Shown here: positions 45,301-54,645 of the stretch, in pieces
How positions within the stretch are numbered: position 1 is the stretch's first letter
How the letters are laid out: the number at the start of each line of letters is the position of its first letter
Source of the DNA: Norana najaformis
Lineage: Eukaryota > Annelida > Clitellata > Crassiclitellata > Hormogastridae
DNA: 64,000 nt
Assembly: GCA_964023275.1 (NCBI GenBank)
Contig: OZ029915.1
Coordinates: 21,294,775 to 21,358,774 of the forward strand
Direction of reading: 5' to 3'
The notes under the pieces: model-generated
Database searches by the model: none
What the model was told of the DNA's origin: nothing
Seen by the model: only the letters and a program-made list of their open reading frames with translations
Translations under genes and position numbers: made by a program

Positions 45301-45591
45301 GTCAGAGGTGACTACGAAGAGTCTGGAGCTTCTGACTTTTCCGTCGTGAAGAGAATGAAGGACCTGAAAGAGCTGGATCAAACACGTATTCGCTTGCTGT
45401 ACCAACTCTACTCAACCATAAGCAACGAAGACGACCCAAAGACACAGCGAATGTTCGTCGGTAAACGAAGAAACACCCTCCAAACGAAACTGGGCCGGAC
45501 CTCGAACGACTGCGCCTCCTCTGGAATCCGAACAGCCTCTTGCTGCTCCGATAATCGAATTACGTTGTCTGATGAGATAAGAGGATCATGA
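36127..45591 (+). CDS. Candidate secreted, amidated peptide precursor, two exons
   Basis: Exon 1 (36127-36310) and exon 2 (45272-45591) join in phase 1 to encode 167 residues. Exon 1 starts in a strong context (AGAATGG) and encodes a signal peptide with hydrophobic core [19 protein letters not shown]. The mature part has convertase sites SVR (near 72) and VVKR, then [20 protein letters not shown]... up to [13 protein letters not shown] is the textbook signal for C-terminal amidation and cleavage. The predicted product is a 35-residue Met...Phe-Val-amide peptide with an amphipathic helix, or a longer form beginning after SVR. The layout (single helical peptide, C-terminal Val-amide) recalls CRH/DH44/ELH-type hormones, but similarity is too weak to assign. 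The intron of 9 kb holds LINE debris and other repeats. Each half could instead belong to another transcript. Confidence 0.5.
36528..36547. repeat. Short (GA)n tract
   Basis: About eight GA units, followed 100 bp on by the hairpin at 36655. Confidence 0.7.
36655..36681. repeat. Perfect 12-bp hairpin with 3-base loop
   Basis: TGCCATGTGCTG, loop CGC, CAGCACATGGCA. The stem is perfect and GC-balanced. Flanking bases do not extend it, so it is shorter than a microRNA precursor. Confidence 0.85.
37465..37960. repeat. Two diverged copies of a 120-bp module
   Basis: Block 1 (37478-37590) has GAGTCATAGCCGAAA...CAGATTTCAAAATAAGGGTC...GCGAGACGGACTGACTCC. Block 2 (37832-37943) has AAGTCACAACCGTAA...CGATTTCAAGGTATGGGCC...GCGAGACTGACTGATTCC. 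Order and spacing agree, and identity is perhaps 65-70%. Confidence 0.55.
38041..38304 (-). CDS. Open frame with N-terminal membrane anchor, possible first exon
   Basis: The minus-strand frame begins [20 protein letters not shown], followed by LRGVGGGP and a polar segment. A short basic end followed by about 17 hydrophobic residues is the layout of type II Golgi enzymes. No catalytic part follows in the window on that strand, and no donor can be singled out. It may be a chance frame. Confidence 0.2.
   Translation of the reverse strand: MLHCHLRGLCILVAVAVYILLRGVGGGPTSHFSQFSEPCVLTRNIIMESVSTVSTPSDLTVQPDLDSDISVVLFVCFNLLLSGHIWV
38831..38955. repeat. (GGAT)n degenerate microsatellite
   Basis: A run of ATGGATGGATGG with GAAT, GACG and GATC variants. 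It is clean at 38836-38860 and degenerate after 38890. Confidence 0.9.
39165..39388 (+). mobile_element. GATTAC-family LINE 3' end, left member of a tail-to-tail pair
   Basis: The 3' UTR is GATCTCGACCTGGAACCGAA, ACTGAGCGCATGTGAATAAG and TTGGGCGCTGTAGAAATCTC, ending in the (GATTAC)n tail at 39371-39386. The coding part is absent. Confidence 0.8.
39338..39573. repeat. 236-bp perfect palindrome
   Basis: Arms of 118 bp, 39338-39455 and 39456-39573, are exact reverse complements with no spacer (centre CATAA|TTATG). The outer 50 bp of each arm is LINE tail and the inner 67 bp is non-LINE sequence. Beyond the arms the two sides are still homologous LINE sequence but differ at many bases. Confidence 0.95.
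39523..39835 (-). mobile_element. GATTAC-family LINE 3' end, right member of the tail-to-tail pair
   Basis: The plus strand shows TCGTAATCATAATTCCGAGA (reversed tail), then CTTATTCACAGGCGCTTAGT and CAGTTTTGAGTG-like sequence (39776-39795). It is the inverted counterpart of 39165-39388. Confidence 0.8.
40166..40297. repeat. Polypurine tract, (GGAGGA)n type
   Basis: About 130 bases almost wholly A and G on the plus strand, dominated by GGAGGA, GGAAGA and GGAGCA. It could form triplex DNA. Arg/Gly-rich or Pro-rich frames over it are artefacts. Confidence 0.9.
40322..40385. repeat. (GTAT)n / (GT)n compound microsatellite
   Basis: TGTATGTATGTATTTGTGTA followed by more GTAT and GTGT units with interruptions. 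Confidence 0.85.
40416..41105 (-). mobile_element. Retroposed repeat with (ATT)n tail, minus strand
   Basis: AATAATAATAATAATAATAC is followed by GGTTTATACAGCGCCGTAGC and a GGCCGAGGCC stretch, i.e. on the minus strand a GCGCTGTATAAACC end followed by (ATT)n, a typical LINE 3' terminus (...CGCTATATAA-(ATT)n). The next 600 bp have a higher GC content and codon-like periodicity, but I could not read a protein family. It ends indistinctly before a (CATA)n tract. Confidence 0.4.
41117..41235. repeat. (CATA/GTAT)n tract
   Basis: Alternating CATA and GTAT runs (ATACATACATACATG, ATACATACATACACG, GTGTATGTATGCATG). Partly self-complementary. Confidence 0.85.
41340..42880. other. Intergenic AT-rich DNA, nothing recognised
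   Basis: The 41750-41960 part is very A-rich. No exon, tail or inverted end was found. Confidence 0.45.
42881..43830. other. Pyrimidine-rich block without recognised content
   Basis: The plus strand from 43030 to 43540 is rich in C and T, with frequent CTTCC, CTGTC and GCTTC. Open frames here (for example 93 codons at 42913-43194) show no family. It contains two similar stretches: CGCCGCATTATCATGGCTTC then CATTCCAGT-like, and CGCTGCGTCATCATGGCTCG then CATTCCAGT, at 43292-43320 and 43369-43398. Confidence 0.35.
44135..44380. repeat. Degenerate TTTTCAGATTTTCCAGATC tandem repeat
   Basis: TCAGATTTTCCAGATCACTT, TCAGATTTTCAAATCC, TCAGATTTGTCAGATTTC and CCAGATTTCCAGATCCTTTT recur at irregular intervals with TTTACTGTTT between them. 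Old and decayed. Confidence 0.5.
45272..45591 (+). CDS. Exon 2 of the candidate peptide precursor
   Basis: After the acceptor TTTGACCAG only one frame is open, beginning two bases in, as exon 1 requires. It encodes [18 protein letters not shown], the peptide region ending RMFVGKRR, and a C-terminal part with four Cys ([16 protein letters not shown]) before TGA 45589-45591. The first ATG in the exon is at 45346, after the VVKR site. Confidence 0.5.
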
Positions 45592-46547
45592 GTCTTGACG
45601 GTGACAAGTGTCACCATAATGGAGAGGCGACACTGGAAAGCAGACGACGAAACCTAATAGTAGATGCGTGTCGTCTATAGCCTACATAATCATATCTACA
45701 CAATCAAATCTCTAATTACCATTAAGCACTAAAATCAATGGCGTGTTGTCATTACAATGTTAAGGCTTCATTTTATTAAATTTTCTGGTATGCCTAATTA
45801 AGTTTCCTGCTGCAACTCGATATTATTACGATTTGTTACACGTACAGGAAGGAATTATCCATTATGGTTTCTGAGCTACATAACAGCTGGTGACTCGATC
45901 TGTGTTGTGAACGAAGCTGTTGTAAAGTGTGCATTAAATAGTTTGCATTAAATAATAGACTGCCTTTTGGTCTTTGATCTGATTTATTGGAAAGTAGATC
46001 CCAGTAGGCTCAATAACTTCACCTTTCTAAATATGTTGCATAATTGTTAATTCAATGGCGTAAAGTTTATGAAAACTATTCTTATAATTGTATTTTCTTC
46101 TATTTCTTCTTTCTAAATACTTTCCATAATTTTGAAAGTAAAATTTACGACGCGCAGCCATATTTTAAGTTAAACGTGGCGATCAAATATTTAAGTTGAC
46201 ACACAACTAGGCTACATATGCGTGGATTTAGATAGCTCAGCAGGAACCCTCTTAGACGTACAAAGAGACCCAAGCAGACTTACAGAGACCCACTTAGTTT
46301 GCCGTGGCCCAATTAGCCTCGCAATAGTATAATTAGACTTCAGTGAATCCAGTTGGTCATGGAGGGACCCAAATAGGCTTCCACTCTTTTCTCCTTTTTT
46401 CTCTTTGGGGTAAACGAGGGCGTGTGAATCATGAATGTTGTGCAACAAATCAAATATCGAACTCAGTTATGAAGGTAATTGATGGAAATAATGAGGTGCT
46501 TCAAGCTATGACATGCCTGATGTCTAATATCTAATCGTGAACTACTG
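45592..46547. other. Downstream flank of the candidate peptide gene
   Basis: AT-rich. AATAATAGACTG at 45951 is not a polyadenylation signal, and no AATAAA was noted in the first 300 bases after the stop. Confidence 0.35.
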
Positions 46548-46770
46548 ATTTCTTCAGCGCCTGAGAAGCCAAGTCACAGGAAGCAGCTTATTCACAGGTG
46601 CTCAATCAAGAACAAAATCGGTGTGGCGTGTTCAGTTCGGATCGGACAGGTTCGGTTCCAAGTCCAGGTCCAAAGGTTAGACAGATAAACAGGGATAGTT
46701 ACGGCATTTGGAAATGAAGCGGTAATATTAAGGATAAAAAGAGGACTACACGTATGCCAGGCCATATAAC
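46548..46770 (-). mobile_element. GATTAC-family LINE 3' fragment
   Basis: CAGCTTATTCACAGGTGCTC, AACAAAATCG and GGTTCGGTTCCAAGTCCAGG are the reversed 3' UTR seen in the other copies. The tail is lost. Confidence 0.65.
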
Positions 46771-48094
46771 TCAACTATCGAAAAACTTCTAATAAACGCC
46801 CGGCCTTTATTTGTACTGTAAAGGAATACCCCTCTTTCTTTGCAATAGTCTCGTCGTAAACCTTAACGATACCGACCATACCAAACTGTTATGAATCATA
46901 TGCTTAGGTACAGTACGTACAGACTTAGCTCCCGAAGGCTAAATGAGAGGAGCTGTTAACGGAAGAGCGCGTTTTGTCGAAGCAGTTCGTTGTGTTCGTT
47001 CTTCGGAGCAGACTGCAGACGGTTTCGAAGACCTGTTAGCCCACCTGTTAGTTTTGAATAATGAAGGTTATTAACGTCTCTATCTTCAGTCTTCTGCATG
47101 ATAGACGACAGAATCCATGTACACGCCGGCTGAACTTCGAGCGAAGGCCAGTAGAGGTCATCCTGTTGAAGAACCCAGCCCCGTTTTCGTCACAAAACAA
47201 ATCGCTTTTACCTTCAGCGGCAAATCGAGATTGGCGCCTAGAAGAGACAGGCGTTTATTTAGGCCTACACAAATTGGTTTTGTCCTGGTCAAATACTGTT
47301 TGTGTTTCTTTTACCACGAATACTGCCAAATGCACCGCTAAACCATCACCTCACGACTTCCTCGGGTTTCGTCTGCCATGTTCTTATGATGTAATCGTAA
47401 CATAAGCCTACCCGCTGGTACCATGCATACCTGCGCCTTAATGAGACCCAGCGTTGACTAGAGACCGCCATTTAAAAGAGGTCAGCGTTTAATTGCGCTT
47501 AACGGTAGAAGCTTATTGTTTTAGGCTACGATGGGCACTCGCAGTACCAAGGCTGTATACACTGACATATTACAGATGACCGCGCATGAGAAACCCTCAC
47601 AATCGGAAAAGTGAAATTACGATAATTGGACGCAGAAAGAAAGTAGACATATATTGATCAAATGACTACTTTGCATATTTTTATTTCTTTTTGTGCTACC
47701 AAACTACATGTCCTTATGTAGAGTCTGGCTGTCTACATATTTTGATTTTCAATTTTATTATTTACAGCAAACACTTGATCTAACATGTAGGCCTGCCATG
47801 CGCCATAATTCAAAGTCCTATGCATTGATAATTATGCAAAGAAGAACTCGTGAAATAGGTCTAGTCGTCTCAACCAGTTTTATGGAGATAATTTCATTGA
47901 TAGCAGTCTTCACTCTCCAGTTGACTATAGTCACGACCCCTAAGCGGGACAGCGATTAAGGTCGTCATTGTTATGGTAGGCCTAAACTTTAACTCGCCAT
48001 TTCTCAAAAGCAGCCGCGAATTTAAAACTTTGTAACTTTTTTACTGTGTGTGATAGAAAAATGCGATTTTCACTTAATTATTCAGCAATTCCAG
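46771..48094. other. Intergenic, one long open frame of unknown meaning
   Basis: The frame 47061-47405 (114 codons, MKVINVSIFSLLHDRR...) has mixed composition, no domain, and a second overlapping frame of 74 codons. It may be chance. Confidence 0.3.
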
Positions 48095-48165
48095 CCTAAT
48101 CCAGTGCAATGTCCAATCCAATTTTGATTTTCCCGACTTTGTGATTGTTTTTTTCAGGAACGGTC
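48095..48165 (+). repeat. Unnamed dispersed repeat, partial degenerate copy
   Basis: TTTTGATTTTCCCGACTTTGTGATTG...TTTTTCAGG resembles the 3' part of 27883-28125 (TTACTTTTCCGACTTCGTGAGGGTTTTCTCAGG). Confidence 0.35.
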
Positions 48166-48836
48166 TACGTTTACAAGTCTCACAAATCGTTAATTGAAAA
48201 CAGGATCGGATCGTTTCAAATTAGCGACCAATTCTGAATATTAGGGTGACTCTGTTTCATTACTTCTGTGATTTGTTAATTACGCATAAGTAAGCTAATA
48301 GGAGTAGTCCTAATTAGAATCCTAAATTCGAGATTCCTAAATGCCATTTTCGTCCATCTTTGTCGACCGGGCGGCATCCCGACAACTGAGATTTAATTTT
48401 CAAACATTCAGACGGAAATTCAGCCTACTTTTGAATGGACCCTATCCGCAGCGAAATCTGATACAGCCATAGAATTACTCTAAATGCAACAAAGGCATTC
48501 AAAAGCTACTGGAGAATTTCACATAAACGCAAATGCAAATCCATAGTTCTTAAAATTAGGCCTGCCTATAGGCTCCTGCGGCGGCCGACCCATCCAAGCC
48601 TCTGTTGCCTTGCTTCTAGATCCGTGAATAAGGCTCTAGTGGTTTGTCAGGAGATGAAACGAATCAACCGCGTCGGGTTTCTTTTACCTTTTATTACAGC
48701 AACGAGTTTCAATCTTAGTCAAAGTGTGAACTTAGCAGCCTAACGAGTGCATTGTGAGCTACTGGTTCCAAGAGTCCTAACCGTCATCACCATAACCATC
48801 AATATCACTTCCACTCACTCTTTATATAGAGCCTAG

Positions 48837-48936
48837 GACCCATGGAACCCAAGGAACCTGAGGAACCCGTGGAACTCGTGGAATCCGAGGAACCCATGGA
48901 ACCCGCGGGATCCAAGGTACCCGAGAAACCCACGGC
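48837..48936 (+). repeat. 9-bp minisatellite GAACCCNNG, about 11 units
   Basis: Units such as GAACCCATG, GAACCCAAG, GAACCTGAG and GAACCCGTG recur in exact register. In one frame they encode (E-P-x)n. Confidence 0.85.
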
Positions 48937-49009
48937 CATGCCGTTACACTACATTGGTCCTAATTCAAGGTCAACACTTTTAAGCCTACAACACTTTTAT
49001 CGTCCATAG
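48842..49009 (+). CDS. Small open frame with Glu-Pro repeats, 55 codons
   Basis: It reads MEPKEPEEPVELVESEEP, then MEPAGSKVPEKPTAM and a non-repetitive end to TAG 49007-49009. TTTATATAGA lies 17 bp upstream, too close to the ATG for a normal TATA box. It might be part of an exon, since the frame is also open leftward for a few codons. Nothing shows that it is expressed. Confidence 0.2.
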   Translation: MEPKEPEEPVELVESEEPMEPAGSKVPEKPTAMPLHYIGPNSRSTLLSLQHFYRP

Positions 49010-49793
49010 TCCGTGAAATGGTACTGCAAAAGGTACCAGATATAAACCCACAGGCTTAGGAAAATAACCTCCTCTTAAGTAAAGCGTCTCGAGAGGTAAC
49101 ATTTTCTGTAAGATTTCTTGCACTAATATTTTCAAACGGTCATCAGCGCCATCTAGTGTTGCTATAGATGATATGGAATTATACAGCGTGTGTGGAACTC
49201 GGTGGTGTCATGGGCCGGGTTCTTGTCGATCGCCAGCAGTTGACCTTCAGAGTTCCGATCCTTCACCTTGGTTTTGAAGATATAGGCCCTACACGTGGGC
49301 CACCCTACAGCGTCCATCGTCTATTCACCCCAACTCCCGGATGCGCATGCGCATAGGCCTACTAGCACGTGTCATCTCAGCAAGACGCAAGCAAATAATT
49401 TGATGGAAACAACTCATCTATGGCATCTGCGAAGCAAATTGCGCCACATCCACAGGACTCGCAATTTTTAAACATCTTCGCACATTTAAACGGCTGTCAT
49501 GGTTTGCAGTTGTGGTAAAAAGACATCATAGTCTATGCACTGTTAAGCAGCACTCGGATAAATTTATACCTTCCTTAAACGATTCTTTTTACGCTAATTA
49601 ATGACGCCACTTGCAACAGGTGGTCCCCTTGTGTATAGCAAAGCTTCAAAGAAATTGACCTTTGAAACTAGATTAATGGAACCGGGATCCAGCAGAGAAA
49701 ATTACTGATCTGTCGCTGAGGTAAATCTCTCCTGCAGTCAGTGTTCAATCAACATATTTTGAACATCGAAAGACGAATGGGGCATCGACAGTG

Positions 49794-49908
<115 letters not shown>

Positions 49909-50599
49909 CGCTTTAAAGATACGGTGTAAAGCCAGTTGCGTTGCACGGCTCATGCAATCAGGCTTATAGGCCTACATGTAATTATCGTCTCTTGTTACTG
50001 AACGTGGAAAACGGCATGTGGCAAAATAAGACAACTGCTAATTTATTATGCGTCTTTATCAACCTCAGTCTCCGGAGTGAGGTCTCTTCCAGTTAAAGGA
50101 TAATCGGTTTGAGGATCCTTCAGTTGGACCGCAAACGCGATAACATCTTTTCAAAAACAGTCACTGTAAATGTAGAAACAAAATGCCGATTACAAGTGAC
50201 GCACCGGAATTTTAATCTCGAACAAGCTTATCATAATTGCACATTTATATAGCGACTCTTCAAGGGAAACTCATCAGCTACGCTCACTGCCTGACAGCAC
50301 AAACACTCGAGCAGACTGGATTTCTACAGCTGAGGCAGAGAAAGGCTAATAAGCTGATGTAGCAGGTTGCTAGGTTACCAGGTTACAAGACGACTTACTC
50401 CGGAATAACTGTACGACCACGGCGAAAATTCTATATAGACGTTCGGGTCGGAGGAACAATTAACCAGTTCACATTACGTTGCAGAACAACTATATCTGCC
50501 AGATGACATCGATTTCCCTAAGGAATAATGATGCCAGCTGTTATGCATGCTCACATTCTCTGATTCTGATGGTTACGACAGCCGCAACTATAGAATGTA

Positions 50600-51630
50600 T
50601 TATTGGCTGTCGTTATTGGCTGTCTTCACTCCTCATCTATATATCCTGTATACTGCTGACCTGGCCAGTATACTTCTTCCCTTGGGTGTTTCGTCTCACC
50701 AATATGCTGATGACACTCAATCCTCTACTCATGGCCCGGCTGCCTCAGCCACTCTGATGGTTGAGCGGATCCTTGAGGCCACCTCTGTTCTAGATCTCTG
50801 GATGTCTTCTAACCGCCTCTCTTAATCCTGATAAGACTCAATATATCTGGCTAGGTGGCCGTGTCCAGCTTGGCAAAATTGACTTTAGTTCCCTTTCCTT
50901 TAATTTCCCTCATATCCACTTCTCTTCCTTAGTCCGTGACCTCGGAATCACCCTGGATCAAACTCTTTCTCTGACTGACCATGTAAATAATATCTCCCGC
51001 TCTTGTCTTTACCACCTACGACAACTCCGCTCTATTCGTCACTCGCTTCCTCTTCATGCGATCACTACCTTGGTCCATGCCCTGATTTGCACTAGGATTG
51101 ACTTTGGCAATGCTACCTATATTGGACTTTCTGCAATTAACACCTCCAAGCTTCAGTCTATACTTAATGCTGCTGCACGCCTTATCGGTGGTCTTCCAAA
51201 GTCTGCCCATATATCTACTTTTATTCGTGATTCACTTCACTGGCTTCCTGTCAGTCAACGGATCCAGTTTAAGATTCTTATCCTTATGCGCAACTGCCTT
51301 CTAGGCTCTGCTCCATACTACTTAACTTCTTTTTGTATTCCGGTTTCCTCGTTGCCTACCTATGCCTCCCTTCGCTCAGCTACCCGTTGTCTTTTGGTAG
51401 TCCCTCGCGTCCGCACTACAACTGCCCAGTCCAGGAGCTTTGCCTTTGTTGGCCCTTCCAGCTGGAACTGCCTTCCTCTTGACCTGCGGCTTCAGTTACT
51501 TAGTCTCTCTCCTACCCAGTCTCGCAAACGCCTGAAATCCTTTTTGTTTGTTCAAGTCGGGAGCGCCACTGTTTCCTAAGTGGCGCTTTATAAATGTTCG
51601 TTTACAATTACAATTACAATTACAATCAGA
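50600..51630 (+). mobile_element. LINE reverse transcriptase C-terminal half with (ACAATT)n tail
   Basis: From 50620 the frame reads LYILYTADLASILLPLGVS, HQYADDTQ (catalytic YADD at 50703-50714) and SVLDLWMSSNRLS. After a one-base shift it continues LNPDKTQYIWLGGRVQLGK, VRDLGITLDQTLSLTDHV, then FGNATYIGL, LQSILNAAARLIGG, LHWLPVSQRIQFKI and SSWNCLPLDLRL. The 169-codon 3' frame (51070-51579) is intact. The element ends AAGTGGCGCTTTATAAATGT then TTTACAATTACAATTACAAT. It is the best-preserved LINE here and probably the youngest. CR1/L2-like, 5'-truncated. Confidence 0.9.
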
Positions 51631-51714
51631 GAAGCCTCGGACTGGTAGGCAAGTGAGATGGAAGTCAGTTCAAATGGTAAATAGACTGAGAGGAGGACAG
51701 AATGTAAATGTAAA

Positions 51715-51875
51715 TGTGCACGGTTTTCTATAGCGACCGTATGGCCTCGACCCTGCTCGTGTGAGATCCTTCACCACCGCTGGCCTGTTTGAATGGACGT
51801 CACGTCATTTAAGGTCCCTGTGCACGGATCGCGCTAGCCCGAGATTCAAATCTCTGAAATAAGCCACCCTCGGGT
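51715..51875 (-). repeat. SINE-like repeat of the ACATTT family, copy 2
   Basis: The minus strand reads GTGGCTTATTTCAGAGATTT, GAATCTCGGGCTAGCGCGAT, then GGTCCCTGTG complement, GGCCAGCGGTGGTGAAGGAT, CTATAGAAAACCGTG and ACATTTACATTTACATT. GAGATTTGAATCTC resembles a tRNA-type B box, which suggests a Pol III retroposon, but no A box was confirmed. Confidence 0.55.
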
Positions 51876-51894
51876 TGCGAACCGAAAGACGGAG

Positions 51895-51990
51895 GGGTAA
51901 GTAAGTAAGTAAGTAAGTAAGTAATGCATTTGTTAACACGCCATATGTCCATCGACTGAGCGAGGAATCGTAGGGTAACCGGCAACAGAA
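51895..51990 (-). repeat. Repeat with (CTTA)n tail, copy 2
   Basis: GTAAGTAAGTAAGTAAGTAA (51898-51923) followed by TGCATTTGTTAACACGCCAT and ATGTCCATCGACTGAG. It abuts SINE copy 2. Confidence 0.55.
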
Positions 51991-52378
51991 AGAAATATAA
52001 TGTCGTGGCCATTTTATGTTTACCACGTAAAACTATCTTTGTCCGGAGTGGCAGAAAAGCTTCATTTCAGAACTGCACTAAGCTTCGCCTTGAAACCTGA
52101 ACCCTGCGAAGGCGCTCTGTCTTCTTGTATACGACGATGTAGCGACGGTGAATAGGGACATCAATGAAGACAAGCTCTTCGTTCTTCGCTTCGTCGTCAT
52201 CAGCACACTGTCTGTCCATTACTACAGCAGCCGCTGTTATACTGTGCGTTAAAATCCACGATGAAAGTACAAACTGATCAAATATCCTCCTACATTCGTT
52301 CTCCTTTCTATCTAATTTTGGCTGGGTCATATTTGGCTCAACTTCAGGGTGATCTTATTCTCTGTGACTGCATAGAGC

Positions 52379-52379
<1 letters not shown>

Positions 52380-52463
<84 letters not shown>

Positions 52464-52632
52464 GACAGAGACAGAGATAGAGAGACAGAGAGACAGAGAG
52501 ACAGAGAGACAGAGAGACAGAGAGAGACAGAGAGACAGAGACAGAGAGACAGAGAGACAGAGAGAGTGGAACAAAGAGAGAAACAGAGACAGAAACAGAG
52601 AAACAGAAACAGAGAAACAGAGAAAGATACAG
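52380..52632. repeat. (GA)n and (GACAGA)n compound microsatellite
   Basis: About 38 GA units to 52455, then GACAGA/GAGACA units to about 52630. Frames of Arg-Glu or Ser-Leu over it are artefacts. Confidence 0.98.
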
Positions 52633-52750
52633 AGATACTGCGAGCAGCAACAAGGGCGAACCTATATGACCTATTATTGTCTAGCTCCGATGGGTCTTGA
52701 TTTGATCGATTAAGCCTAGGATTTAATCTCAGAATTCCGGCTCGATGGAT

Positions 52751-52781
52751 GGCTTGTAGGCCCTACTAGGGCCTACAAGCC
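52751..52781. repeat. Perfect 15-bp inverted repeat
   Basis: GGCTTGTAGGCCCTA, one C, TAGGGCCTACAAGCC. The arms include the AGGCCC/GGGCCT relative of the TAGGCCTA octamer. Confidence 0.9.
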
Positions 52782-53290
52782 CTAGTAATAGGTCTACGTC
52801 GGCCACAACGCACGCGTTTCAGGAATTTGGTTCTGAAAACGAATTTATCTCTTAAAGAGTGCCGCTGAGTGCTTACGTGCACAGATTCGAACCGAGGCAG
52901 GCTCTTAATTTGCAAGGACACGCATAGGAGTTTGGTTAGCTCTTAAGTTCACGTGTAGACTTGCACAGAGACGAATAACACAGCAGTATTCGCGGAAATC
53001 TGATGGTTGAAAGACACAGTTCCTTCTATATTAATCCAGAGAGGTTTTGATCTGACACGTGTAATATTTCATCCTGCAAGACAGAAAAAGACAGAGGAGA
53101 GGAATGAGGAAAGAGTTGTCGGATAGAGAGGAAAGTGAGGGCTACTCTGATAGCAGTGACCCATGACTGAACCCGTTCAACTCCAGTTGAAACTCGATAG
53201 GCCTACTGTACAAAATGTAGGCCTACAAGTACATTGTCTTTTATGTGATCACCATTGAAATTTTGAGTACAGCTGATATAAATAAGTCCC

Positions 53291-53587
53291 ATGCATCTAA
53301 AAATGTCATTTCGCCGCCGTCTTTACCGTCCCTTGGACAGTGCCGTCCGCGGCCGTTGCACCACTGACCCCAGCTTCGCCTCTGCAGAAGTCGAAACGTT
53401 AAGTACGTCTCGAGACCGTCTCAGACCGAGGCTTCGAGACCGAGATTATATCCGTCTTGCGAATAATATGCTAGACTTTAAAATGGTTCTAGGATCCTAT
53501 CAAAGAGTTATACGTAAGACGGTAAAAAGTAAAATTATGCAAATTTCTCAGCGGTTAGAGCATTTTACCGAAAAGGAGCTTTACTAA
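53291..53587 (+). CDS. 98-codon open frame, unidentified
   Basis: It reads MHLKMSFRRRLYRPLDS, then SRDRLRPRLRDRDYIRLANN and MLDFKMVLGSYQRVIRKT. A possible donor GACG|GTAAAA follows RKT at about 53520. The region is more GC-rich than its surroundings and the composition is protein-like, but there is no family match, no signal peptide and no partner exon. Confidence 0.25.
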   Translation: MHLKMSFRRRLYRPLDSAVRGRCTTDPSFASAEVETLSTSRDRLRPRLRDRDYIRLANNMLDFKMVLGSYQRVIRKTVKSKIMQISQRLEHFTEKELY

Positions 53588-54339
53588 CATAATCAATATA
53601 CGACATTAATATAAAAGATTAATTAATTACAACTTACAAGGCTATGCCTATCAAGCGTCTGCTTTTATCAAATCCTCCATAAGCTTTAATTCTCATTTTC
53701 TACCATCCTTCGTTCAACTTCTGCCTTTTTAATGTGGCAGAAAATATGGAAAGACAATACGTGCACGAGAGGGAGGAAGAGAGAAAGTTCAGGTAGGCAG
53801 GGCGGGAGGGAGGCGCATAAGCCCTCGAGGAGGAAGGATGGAGAGAGCCAGAGAGCAGAAAGGGAGGCGGCGAGGTAGGAGGCATGGAGGAGGAGGCAAA
53901 TGGAGACAATAGCAATTTAAATAATTCAAAGACCAGACAATGGCGAGAGGCATTTCGAAAAGAGCGTATCTATAGTATGCGGTGACAAACAGCCCAAACA
54001 GAGAATTTTCTAAGCATTACACGCGTTAATGCACAGGCCTAGAGTAAACTGACGCTGCAAGCATTAAAGGCCTTTATTCCGTTACAGTCCGCCTGCGCAA
54101 GACATTAGCCATAATTACTTGTAGAACCCAATTTAGGAGAATAAGGCATACTTCCATAATTTATACAATTTGTTTACAATAGACTACAATGAAGCTTTCA
54201 GTTGTGTGCGCCACAGTGTCTGCAACAAAGACAGAGGATGTAACGTAATTCAAGTTATAGTTTGCATGAGGCAGACATATTAGAAGAAATTGCATGCCAC
54301 ATTTCGAACTAAACGTCAGTCCATTTTCTAGGCATCATA
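53588..54339. other. Intergenic with purine-rich patch
   Basis: 53770-53890 is rich in GGAGG and AGAGA on the plus strand. Nothing else recognised. Confidence 0.4.
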
Positions 54340-54645
54340 GGTGAGCAGTAGGCTTCTGATTATCTTTCATTCAAAACTGTAAACATTCCTCTTTCACAAA
54401 TCCTTTCCTGATTCTTCCTCTCATTTACCTCTCTCGTCTCTCCAATTCTAAATACCATCCACCATAGCCGTCTGTCTGTCTGCTTGACCAGGGCTGGGAT
54501 CTTGACCTGGAACCGAATCTGACCTTAGCTGCCCACTGATGCTGTTTGACTAAACTCCTGTAAATAATTAGCTGTTCCTGTGACTTAGTTTTCTTTTGGC
54601 GCTGTAGAATCTCGAGTTAACGATTAAGTACTTACAATTACTCAT
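54340..54645 (+). mobile_element. GATTAC-family LINE 3' fragment
   Basis: TTCATTCAAAACTGTAAACA (FHSKLKT region), TCCTTTCCTGATTCTTCCTC, TCTTGACCTGGAACCGAATC and TTTTGGCGCTGTAGAATCTC match the family 3' end. The tail is reduced to GTTAACGATTAAG. Confidence 0.75.

Noticed and set aside
47061-47405. 114-codon plus-strand frame
   Set aside because: No domain, competing overlapping frame of similar length, no splice partner; kept only as a note on the intergenic stretch.
52261-52713. 150-codon Arg-Glu/Arg-Asp frame and reverse Ser-Leu frames
   Set aside because: Produced by the (GA)n and (GACAGA)n microsatellite; no unique sequence supports a protein.
52870-52905. GATTCGAACC resembling a tRNA T-loop
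   Set aside because: No acceptor stem or anticodon arm can be folded around it on either strand.
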